The notes beneath the pieces are model-generated. The model was given only the letters and a program-made list of their open reading frames with translations. It was not told the origin of the DNA and searched no databases. The position numbers and the translations under genes were made by a program. From Proteobacteria bacterium UBA7415 (lineage in GTDB: Bacteria > Pseudomonadota > Gammaproteobacteria > Arenicellales > Arenicellaceae): 64,000 bases of DNA. Shown in pieces: positions 56,822 to 64,000 of this stretch. Numbering within the stretch: position 1 is the stretch's first letter; each line of letters opens with the position of its first letter. Location: positions 186,001 to 250,000 of the forward strand of contig DKML01000015.1 of NCBI GenBank assembly GCA_002470515.1, given 5' to 3'.

Positions 56822-57050
56822 GCTGCTCTCTTAAATTTAGAACTGGAAGGCCTAGCAGGGCGTGCACAAGATGGACAGTTCCACGCCATTTCTTAAGGAC
56901 ATGGCAATTGTTGCTAGGCGAGTTGTAAGTTTGAGGCAAAAAAATGTGTCGATGTAGAGTTTGGCGAGATTTTATCGTACAAACTTGTGTACACTTGGGT
57001 TTGTTAGCTTATTGAGCTCAAGGCTGTTACCGGTTAAATGGAGGTTGTGC

Positions 57051-57536
57051 GTGAAAGAAGACATGCTAGAAGTTTTGATGTACCTCTTTGATAACTACAT
57101 CGTCGATGGTCTAAACAATTTTGAGCCTTCTCAGGATGAGATCGCCAAGGAGTTGGCAGGTGCGGGTTTTCAATCCGAAGAAATCAGCAAAGCGTTTGTC
57201 TGGCTAGAAGACTTATTAGAAATAAGCCAACAAGCCGACCAAGCTAATGTAGTGCAGAGTAATCTCTCGATTCGAATTTACACGGCCCAAGAAAATGAAA
57301 AGCTGGGTTCGGCTGGTCAGCAGTTACTGGATCGCTTGGTCAACCTAGGTGTTCTCAATCAGTTCTCGCGCGAGATGGTGGTCGATCGAGTGATGGCGCT
57401 AGAAAGCATGGATGTTGATATTGACCACGTTCGTTGGGTCTCTTTAATGGTTTTAAGTAACCAACCTGGCTTTGACGAAATTGCCGAATGGACCGAAGTA
57501 ATCGTGACTGAAGGCTCCGTTCCTGTGATCCACTGA
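57051..57536 (+). CDS. smg: DUF494 protein Smg
   Basis: Small protein of unknown role always found near dprA and topA. GTG 57051 has GGAGG six bases upstream and begins the conserved MLEVLMYLFDNY segment; the longer frame from 56961 adds no conserved residues. 161 residues; ends with MVLSNQPGFDEIAEW. Confidence 0.93.
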   Translation: MKEDMLEVLMYLFDNYIVDGLNNFEPSQDEIAKELAGAGFQSEEISKAFVWLEDLLEISQQADQANVVQSNLSIRIYTAQENEKLGSAGQQLLDRLVNLGVLNQFSREMVVDRVMALESMDVDIDHVRWVSLMVLSNQPGFDEIAEWTEVIVTEGSVPVIH

Positions 57537-57812
57537 TCGTTAGTTTTAGACAGCATTCATTGAAATTTCTTGCTCTTACGTGCTCTCGTGTGGATACTCG
57601 CGACTATAAAGTGGTATTTTTAGATAAGAATTGTTCACTTTTTCCTGTTTTATAAATAGCTGAAAGCCTATTTATAAGCGACTTAACAACGTTGCAAGGT
57701 CAATGATTTTCTTGATTTAAGTCGGTTTGTACTTACTTACTTCGCAATTCTGTCTCTCACATTCATTTAGTATCCAGCCGTAGTTTAACTGGCTAACCAA
57801 CTTGGGATCTCC

Positions 57813-60548
57813 ATGGGCAAAGCGCTTGTAATCGTCGAATCACCCGCAAAAGCTAAAACGATTAACAAATATTTGGGCAATGACTACATCGTTAAATCGA
57901 GTGTGGGGCATATACGCGACCTCCCTACGAGTGGCTCAATTAAAGCGGCCGCTGATCCGAAGGAGCGCGCTCGCCAGGCTGCTATTACCCGTAAATTGTC
58001 ACCGGCTAAGAAAGTTCTGCACAAACTCAAGAAAAGCAAAGAGCAGTTGATTCGCCGTATGGGGATCAACCCTGACAAGAATTGGGATGCGCATTATGAG
58101 ATTTTGCCGGGAAAAGAAAAAGTTGTCGACGAATTAGTAAGACTCGCCGAAAACGCTGACACTATTTATCTCGCGACTGATATGGACAGAGAAGGTGAGG
58201 CAATCGCGTGGCATCTGCAAGAAGCCATTGGCGGTGATCCTACGCGTTACCGTCGTGTGGTTTTTAATGAGATCACCAAAACGGCGATCAATGCGGCGTT
58301 TGAAAATCCTGGCCCAGTTGATATGAATCGCGTTAATGCTCAGCAAGCGCGGCGATTTTTAGATCGGGTCGTAGGCTACATGGTGTCGCCATTGTTGTGG
58401 GCAAAGATAGCCCGAGGCTTGTCGGCGGGCAGAGTGCAGTCTGTTGCTTTGCGCTTAGTCGTTGAGCGAGAGCGAGAAATACGAGCATTTATCCCTGAGG
58501 AATTTTGGGACTTGTTTGCAGATCTGCGCAGCACCCAAAAAGATTCCATTCCGTTTGAGGTTAAAAAGCACCTAGGCAAAAATTTCCGACCCGCTAACAA
58601 AGAGCAAACGTATGCGGCGATGGCTGAGCTTAAGGAAGGCGAGTACAAGATTGCTGAGATAAACGAGCGACCTAATAGCACAAAACCGACTGCCCCCTTT
58701 ATTACGTCAACTCTACAGCAAGCTGCGAGTAACAGAATGGGCTTTGGTTTAAAGAAAACCATGATGTTGGCACAGCGTCTTTACGAGGCTGGTTACATCA
58801 CCTATATGCGTACAGATTCGACCAACTTGAGTACCGAAGCGGTTAATGATTGCCGTAAGTTTATTGAGTCTCAACATGGTGCGAAGTACCTTTCTGCTGC
58901 GCCTATCTCTTATTCCAATAAAGAGAACGCACAAGAAGCACATGAGGCAATCAGGCCTTCAGATGTAGGTACGTTACCTAGTCATCTTAAAAATGTTGAT
59001 CGTGATGCAGAGCGACTTTATACCCTCATCTGGCGACAATTCGTAGCGTGTCAGATGGCGCCTGCGAAATTTTTGAGTACCAGCGTGGTAGTCAACCATG
59101 GCGACTACGAATTACGCACTCGTGGTCGTGTTGTTGTGTTTGATGGTTATCAAAAAATTCATCCGCCTGTTTCTAAAAAAGAAGAGGACGGCGTGTTGCC
59201 CGCTATGAAAGTAGGTGAAGTGCTTGAGCTAGAGCGACTAAAGCCAGCGCAGCACTTTACTAAGCCACCTGCGCGTTACACCGAAGCGAGCTTAGTTAAA
59301 GAGTTGGAGAAACGCGGAATTGGCCGTCCTTCGACCTACGCTGCAATTATTGGAACTATTCAGGACCGTGGCTACGTTACCGTTGATAGACGTCGATTCT
59401 ATGCCCAAAAAATGGGTGATATCGTAACCGAGCGCTTAGTTGAGAGCTTTACCGAGCTTATGGATTACGACTTTACGGCCTCTATGGAAAGTCGTTTAGA
59501 CGACGTTGCCCAAGGCAAGTTGCAATGGCGAGAACTGTTGGATGATTTTTACACCGACTTCTCCGAAACACTATTACGAGCTCAGAATGACGACGACGGC
59601 GGTATGCGGCCCAACGATCCTACTGAGACTGATATAGAATGCTCGACCTGTGGTCGTCATATGCAGGTGCGTACCGGCAGTACGGGCGTGTTTTTAGGCT
59701 GCTCTGGTTATAACTTGCCGCCCAAAGAACGTTGTAAGACCACTATGAACTTGGTCTCAGATGATGAAGTGGTCAACGTTGATGACGATGAAGAAGCCGA
59801 GGCCAAGTTACTGATCAAAAAGCATCAGTGCGCCCTATGCGGTACGGCGATGGATGGCTATCTGCTCGACGAAAAGCGTAAATTGCATATCTGCGGAAAT
59901 AATCCAGACTGTTCTGGTTTTAAGGTAGAAGCGGGTACCTTCAAGATCAAGGGATACGAGGGCCCAGTTATCGAATGTGATAAGTGTGGTTCTGAGATGC
60001 AGCTTAAGAACGGGCGTTTTGGCAAATATTTTGGTTGTATGTCTGACGACTGTAAAAACACTCGTAAGCTATTACGTAGTGGTGAGGCTGCTCCTCCTAA
60101 GATGGATCCGGTACCGATGCCAGAACTGAAGTGCTTGAAGGTCGACGACTATTACATACTAAGAGACGGAGCGTCAGGACTGTTTCTGGCTGCTAGTGCT
60201 TTTCCGAAGAATCGTGAAACGCGTGCGCCGTTGGTTGCAGAGATTCTTCCGCATAAAGATGAAATTGATCCTAAATATACATTTCTGTTTTCGGCGCCTG
60301 TTGCCGATGATGACGGTTTGCCGACCGTGATTCGATACAGCCGAAAGACTGCAGAGATTTATGTGCAGTCTGAGGAAGAGGGCAAGGCCACTGGCTGGAA
60401 GTCTTTCTATGAAGGTGGCAAATGGGTGAGCCAAGGGACCAAGTCTTCAGCTAAGAAAAAAGCCACTAAAAAGAAAGCCAAAAAAAAGGTCACTAAGAAG
60501 AAAGCTAAAAAAGTGACCAAAAAAAAGGCGAGCAAGAAAACGACTTGA
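57813..60548 (+). CDS. topA: DNA topoisomerase I
   Basis: Relaxes negative supercoils. [25 protein letters not shown] and [17 protein letters not shown]; active Tyr331 in [23 protein letters not shown]. Three C4 zinc ribbons (CSTCGRH, CALCGTA, CDKCGSE) and a further C-terminal domain follow, then a Lys-rich tail of about 40 residues with repeated KKA/KKK/KKV. 911 residues. Confidence 0.97.
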   Translation: MGKALVIVESPAKAKTINKYLGNDYIVKSSVGHIRDLPTSGSIKAAADPKERARQAAITRKLSPAKKVLHKLKKSKEQLIRRMGINPDKNWDAHYEILPGKEKVVDELVRLAENADTIYLATDMDREGEAIAWHLQEAIGGDPTRYRRVVFNEITKTAINAAFENPGPVDMNRVNAQQARRFLDRVVGYMVSPLLWAKIARGLSAGRVQSVALRLVVEREREIRAFIPEEFWDLFADLRSTQKDSIPFEVKKHLGKNFRPANKEQTYAAMAELKEGEYKIAEINERPNSTKPTAPFITSTLQQAASNRMGFGLKKTMMLAQRLYEAGYITYMRTDSTNLSTEAVNDCRKFIESQHGAKYLSAAPISYSNKENAQEAHEAIRPSDVGTLPSHLKNVDRDAERLYTLIWRQFVACQMAPAKFLSTSVVVNHGDYELRTRGRVVVFDGYQKIHPPVSKKEEDGVLPAMKVGEVLELERLKPAQHFTKPPARYTEASLVKELEKRGIGRPSTYAAIIGTIQDRGYVTVDRRRFYAQKMGDIVTERLVESFTELMDYDFTASMESRLDDVAQGKLQWRELLDDFYTDFSETLLRAQNDDDGGMRPNDPTETDIECSTCGRHMQVRTGSTGVFLGCSGYNLPPKERCKTTMNLVSDDEVVNVDDDEEAEAKLLIKKHQCALCGTAMDGYLLDEKRKLHICGNNPDCSGFKVEAGTFKIKGYEGPVIECDKCGSEMQLKNGRFGKYFGCMSDDCKNTRKLLRSGEAAPPKMDPVPMPELKCLKVDDYYILRDGASGLFLAASAFPKNRETRAPLVAEILPHKDEIDPKYTFLFSAPVADDDGLPTVIRYSRKTAEIYVQSEEEGKATGWKSFYEGGKWVSQGTKSSAKKKATKKKAKKKVTKKKAKKVTKKKASKKTT

Positions 60549-60565
60549 GCTGAATTTTAGCCGAA

Positions 60566-60612
60566 CTTGAGCTTAACCTAGTTTATTTGGTTGAGTTTGA
60601 AGTTTTAGCTGG
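60566..60612. terminator. Imperfect hairpin between topA and aldolase
   Basis: AACTTgagCTTAACC pairs imperfectly with GGTTGAGTTTGAAGTT across an AT-rich loop. Weak. Confidence 0.3.
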
Positions 60613-61333
60613 CGTAATCTGATCCTTGACGGTCCAAAATGGTTTTGATATCTGTGAAATGGCGATCGGGCTGATCTCCATAATCATCTAGTTGCTCAGC
60701 GGTTTTACGGGCTATCTCGTCGCTTAGAACGTTCAACTCGCGACCTGTTTGCAAGGCAAGAATGTAGTTTTTTGCCGCCCGTTCAAAATAATATAAACGG
60801 TTGAACGCATCAGCAACGGAGTTGCCCAACACCAATACTCCGTGATTTCCCATAATCATTACTTGAACTTTTGGGTCGCCCAGTAATCGCGCACAACGCT
60901 CACCTTCAGACTCTAACGCAAGTCCCCCATAAGATTGATCAACTGTATGACGTTCAAAGAATGCTGCGCTGTTCTGGTCGACGGGCGGTAGATTGGCGTC
61001 CTTAAGGCTCGCTAATACGGTCGCATATGTACTGTGCACATGCATTACGCAACGCGCGTGCTCAACGTGCCGGTGTACGCCGCCGTGTAAGCCCCAGGCG
61101 GTAGCGTCGGGAGCGTTGGGTTTATCCATCTCGCCCGGATCATTAGCATCAAGAAGGATTATGTCGCTGGCCCGAATCAATGAAAAGTGACGTTGGTTCG
61201 GGTTAATTAAAAAGTGCTTTCCTTGATCCCCAACCATTAATGAAAAATGGTTGGCGACCGCCTCGTTGTACCCGAGCTGTGCGGCCATTCGAAAAGCCGC
61301 CGCTAAGTCTATGCGTTCTTGTTGATATTTCAT
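60605..61333 (-). CDS. Class II aldolase/adducin family protein
   Basis: Zinc-dependent aldolase or epimerase fold: NHFSLMV, zinc His in VMHVHSTYATVLA and GNHGVLVLG. 242 residues. It overlaps the upstream M20 peptidase gene by 4 bases, so one transcript. Substrate not known. Confidence 0.9.
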   Translation of the reverse strand: MKYQQERIDLAAAFRMAAQLGYNEAVANHFSLMVGDQGKHFLINPNQRHFSLIRASDIILLDANDPGEMDKPNAPDATAWGLHGGVHRHVEHARCVMHVHSTYATVLASLKDANLPPVDQNSAAFFERHTVDQSYGGLALESEGERCARLLGDPKVQVMIMGNHGVLVLGNSVADAFNRLYYFERAAKNYILALQTGRELNVLSDEIARKTAEQLDDYGDQPDRHFTDIKTILDRQGSDYAS

Positions 61334-62694
61334 TTTTTTAGGGTTATTCGTCCATCAATGAGTCTGGCTATCATTACAGTGGCCAATTTGGTCCGAGCAA
61401 TTAACGAAGCGGCAGTAGACTCTTCGCGTGATGAGTGTGCGCCATCACCATCCATGCCTAGGCTGTCAAATGTGGGAAGACCAACGCCTTGAGCAATCGA
61501 ACCGTCCGTTCCTCCACCCGCGTAGCGAGTTCCTTGAATTGGTTCGCCAATCACGGTGGATAAACCCATTGCATGAGCGATTAGGCTATCAACTGTGGGG
61601 TTTATGGCTTTGGCTGGTCGGTGAAGAGTAGCCCAGTGTTCGCTGATTGGTAGTTCTGGGTAAAGTGGGTTGTTCACAAATTTTTGTTGAGCGATCTTCT
61701 CGATCTCAGCTTTCAGTGTCTCGCCCGCGGCTTGATCTGGAAAGCGCATGTCAATATAAGCCTCGGCACAACCTGGAATCGTGTTGCGTTTTTCACCGCC
61801 GGCCATTACGCCAACGTTCACTGTGGTTTGGTTATCGTAATCAGTTAGATTTTCTACAGCAATGATTTTGTTGGCGAGCTCTAGGCTTGCTGAAACACCC
61901 GATTGGTGCGCAGAGCCCGCGTGTGACTCACGGCCGCTAATCTTAAATCGAGCTTGTCCAAGGCCTTTACGCGCTCTAGTGACTAGATTTTTGTGCGAGC
62001 CTTCAAACACTAGGCCAATATCATGTTGCTGAGCAATTTCTTCGATCAGTGGTCTAGAGCCCAGTGAGCCAATTTCTTCGTCGCTATTAAAGAGCACAGT
62101 CATGTTCGCGTCGTCAAGAATACCTGCTTCGTTTAGTGCACGCAGAGCATTTAACATTATGACGATCCCGCCTTTCATGTCTGCAACTCCCGGTCCTTTT
62201 AAAACACCATCAGGCATTACTTTTAATGTTTGAAACTCATCGTCTAGATTAAATACCGTATCCATGTGGCCGTTGAGTAGAAGCCTGATAGGCGAGCTTC
62301 CTTGGCGTGTTGCGCTGAGGTGGTCGGCGATATGAAACTCTTCGCTTGCGCATGTCAATATTGGCATTGAGGGTGATGAGTGTGTTTGCGTAGTGAATCC
62401 CAATTTTTGTAAATTGCTATTAAGCACGTCCCTGTACGCATTCAAGCCATCAATGTTTTGGGTGCCGGTATTCATCTCGACGTGTATTTTCAATTCAGCC
62501 AAGATGCTGTCACTACGCTGATCAACCCAATCAATCAATGCTTGATCTTGCGCTGTTAACGTCGTGGTGATTGATGTTACGGTTTGCGCGGCAAGGGTTA
62601 TCGGCAAAGCTAATAGTAAAAGTGCGAACTTAGTGATGTTCACACTAAGGTGTTTTGATTTAAAGAGTTGCTTTTGTTTGAAAAGGAATGTCAT
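61330..62694 (-). CDS. Exported M20 metallopeptidase (carboxypeptidase G2-like)
   Basis: Signal peptide (LLLLALPITLAAQ), then the M20 fold: LLNGHMDTV, GVADMKGG, NSDEEIGS (catalytic Glu and zinc Glu) and GDGAHSSREE at the end. A dimerisation lid lies in the middle. 454 residues. It shares a transcript with the aldolase and is divergent from the MFS gene, which suggests uptake and breakdown of one compound (inference). Confidence 0.88.
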   Translation of the reverse strand: MTFLFKQKQLFKSKHLSVNITKFALLLLALPITLAAQTVTSITTTLTAQDQALIDWVDQRSDSILAELKIHVEMNTGTQNIDGLNAYRDVLNSNLQKLGFTTQTHSSPSMPILTCASEEFHIADHLSATRQGSSPIRLLLNGHMDTVFNLDDEFQTLKVMPDGVLKGPGVADMKGGIVIMLNALRALNEAGILDDANMTVLFNSDEEIGSLGSRPLIEEIAQQHDIGLVFEGSHKNLVTRARKGLGQARFKISGRESHAGSAHQSGVSASLELANKIIAVENLTDYDNQTTVNVGVMAGGEKRNTIPGCAEAYIDMRFPDQAAGETLKAEIEKIAQQKFVNNPLYPELPISEHWATLHRPAKAINPTVDSLIAHAMGLSTVIGEPIQGTRYAGGGTDGSIAQGVGLPTFDSLGMDGDGAHSSREESTAASLIARTKLATVMIARLIDGRITLKK

Positions 62695-62857
62695 TGGTTT
62701 ATCAGTAAGCAGTCATCAATGGATATAGCCTAGCCCAAGCGGCGTTTTTAGACCAGTCTGATTGCAATGCTCAGAATATAAATTATAGTGCTTGCTCTTG
62801 CTTGAGTGTGTTTTGTACTCGTTTTGAGCACCAATTTCCAGCCTCTCTTTATAGACG

Positions 62858-64000
62858 ATGAGCCCATCTACCAACGATAAGCCTGCAATTGGCGACTCCT
62901 CTTCAGGCGTTCTTCGCAAACCAGACAGCTGGATTAAGCAAGATTGGCGAATAATATTATTTGGCTTCGTGTTGATGTATTGCTCGAGCCCTGGGCAAAC
63001 ATACTTTATTGCGTTGTTTGGCGGTGAAATCCGTGCCGACTTAAATTTGAGCCACGGTGAATTCGGTGCTGTGTATTCTGCCGCAACACTATGCAGCGCC
63101 TTTTTATTGTTATGGAGCGGTCGAATTTTGGACCGAGCTTTGCTCAATTGCTTTGTTGTTGGTGTGGTGGCGGGCTTAGCCACAGCCAGCTTTGTCATGT
63201 CTTTTGCAACCGGAGCTCTGTCTCTTTTCTTGGCTATATTCCTTTTGCGTCATTTCGGCCAAGGCCTAATGGGAATGACCAGTGTAACGACCATGATGCG
63301 CTATGTGCCTGCTCATAAAGCTAAAGCAAGTGCTCTGAGTCATATGGGCTACTCAGCGGCTGAGGCGACTATACCGAGTGTCATTGTCGCGTGCTTGCTG
63401 TTTACTGTATGGCAAGATATTTGGCGGTGGTTGGCACTCGGACTGATTCTGGTATTACCGCTTTTACTGAGCTACTTACTACAGAGCCATAAAGCGGCTA
63501 AAAAGCGCGCAGCCGATGGCCATGCCAAACAGAGTAGCAATGCTGATCATGTTGTAGAGAACGCGTACTTAGAAGGGCCTCAATGGTCTCGCGCTCAGGT
63601 GGTTAAAGATCCATTCTTTTACGCCATATTGCCGGGACTGACTTGCCAGTCTTTACTGTATACCGGCTACATGTTCCATCAAGTTCACTTAGTGGAATCA
63701 AAAGGGTGGTCTCTGGCTGTTTGGGCGGGGCTTTATCTGGTGTTTTCGCTTACTACTTTGTCGATGTCGTTTGTTCTGGGTGCGCTAGTTGATCGGTTCG
63801 GCGCCTTGCGAGTGATCCCGTGGATCAATGTGCCAATGATGTTTGGTTTATTGGTTTTGGCCAGTTCTTCTTCAATACTGACGGCAGTCGTGTTTATGGT
63901 ATGTATGGCTCTGTCCACAGCAGGACAAGCGTCAAGTGGAGGGCCTTTTTATTCAGAACGCTACGGTAATAAAAACTTAGGCGCGATAAAATCCTTAGGC
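62858..64000 (+). CDS. MFS transporter (3' end outside window)
   Basis: ATG 62858 is the first start after an in-frame stop and the frame stays open to base 64000, 381 codons so far. It codes for repeated membrane segments: GQTYFIALFGGEIRA after the first helix, GRILDRALL as the loop-2 motif, GQGLMGMTSVTTMMRYV, a central Lys/Ala-rich loop, then a second half with GALVDRFGALRVIPW. A typical 12-helix major facilitator. Not listed by frame-length methods because no stop is in view. The 163-base gap to the M20 gene should hold both promoters. Confidence 0.88.
   Translation, partial: MSPSTNDKPAIGDSSSGVLRKPDSWIKQDWRIILFGFVLMYCSSPGQTYFIALFGGEIRADLNLSHGEFGAVYSAATLCSAFLLLWSGRILDRALLNCFVVGVVAGLATASFVMSFATGALSLFLAIFLLRHFGQGLMGMTSVTTMMRYVPAHKAKASALSHMGYSAAEATIPSVIVACLLFTVWQDIWRWLALGLILVLPLLLSYLLQSHKAAKKRAADGHAKQSSNADHVVENAYLEGPQWSRAQVVKDPFFYAILPGLTCQSLLYTGYMFHQVHLVESKGWSLAVWAGLYLVFSLTTLSMSFVLGALVDRFGALRVIPWINVPMMFGLLVLASSSSILTAVVFMVCMALSTAGQASSGGPFYSERYGNKNLGAIKSLG

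Noticed and set aside
62716..63198. 160-codon frame on the minus strand
   Set aside because: It is antisense to the MFS transporter, whose plus-strand frame gives coherent membrane segments and motifs; the minus frame has no recognisable content.
1..64000. CRISPR arrays, tRNA or rRNA genes, insertion sequences, prophage genes
   Set aside because: None seen on reading both strands: no regular spaced repeats, no transposase or integrase motifs, no clear tRNA cloverleaf.

Overview
The window looks like chromosomal DNA of a moderate-GC, probably free-living (perhaps marine) gammaproteobacterium. Two gene orders support this. One is def-fmt-rsmB-(DUF4390-ntrYX)-trkA-trkH on the minus strand, facing lysM-dprA-smg-topA on the plus strand. 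The other is polA with engB and a diheme cytochrome c4 nearby, plus a trpEGDC cluster of the pseudomonad type. An outer-membrane protein resembling LbtU siderophore porins, LpxL, and a TrkAH potassium system fit a Gram-negative cell. I cannot fix the genus. I see no rRNA, tRNA, CRISPR array, insertion sequence, prophage or integrase.

Layout: 1-6.3 kb holds the polA 3' end, a pair of L,D-transpeptidase-associated genes (both broken), an M14 peptidase lipoprotein, engB and cytochrome c4. 6.35-12.6 kb is an AddB/AddA-like nuclease-helicase pair for double-strand-break repair. 12.6-21 kb is a mixed metabolic and transport stretch (aldo/keto reductase, GNAT, SBF transporter, YjdM/PhnA, fatty-acid hydroxylase, membrane-anchored AraC regulator, P460-like cytochrome, amidohydrolase, peroxiredoxin). 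21.1-27.6 kb carries ung, dinB, two tandem PlsC-like acyltransferases, a cN-I type 5'-nucleotidase, a DegP/Q-type protease and rpe. 27.6-33 kb is the trp operon behind a long leader that encodes an 18-residue peptide with three Trp codons, which I read as a transcription-attenuation leader. 33-43.7 kb has the LbtU-like porin (broken), a DMT exporter, an orphan ABC ATPase next to argF, a PuuD-like membrane protein, argG with two glycosyltransferases, msrB, lpxL and a frameshifted DUF2853 gene. 43.8-60.5 kb is the conserved trk/ntrYX/rsmB/fmt/def and lysM/dprA/smg/topA block. 60.6-64 kb is a catabolic-looking class II aldolase/M20 peptidase pair divergent from an MFS transporter that runs off the window.

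The most notable pattern is five damaged reading frames in otherwise ordinary, well-packed DNA: an internal deletion (Cds6-like protein), three single in-frame stops (L,D-transpeptidase TAG, LbtU-like porin TAA, DprA TAG) and one A-tract indel (DUF2853). Flanking halves remain in good coding condition, so these are recent lesions, assembly or sequencing errors, or in the DUF2853 case possibly slippage. The second notable point is the NtrX-type regulator, whose AAA+ domain lacks the GAFTGA loop and has an altered Walker B motif, arguing against a normal sigma-54 activator role. I did not find a convincing novel defence or mobile system.
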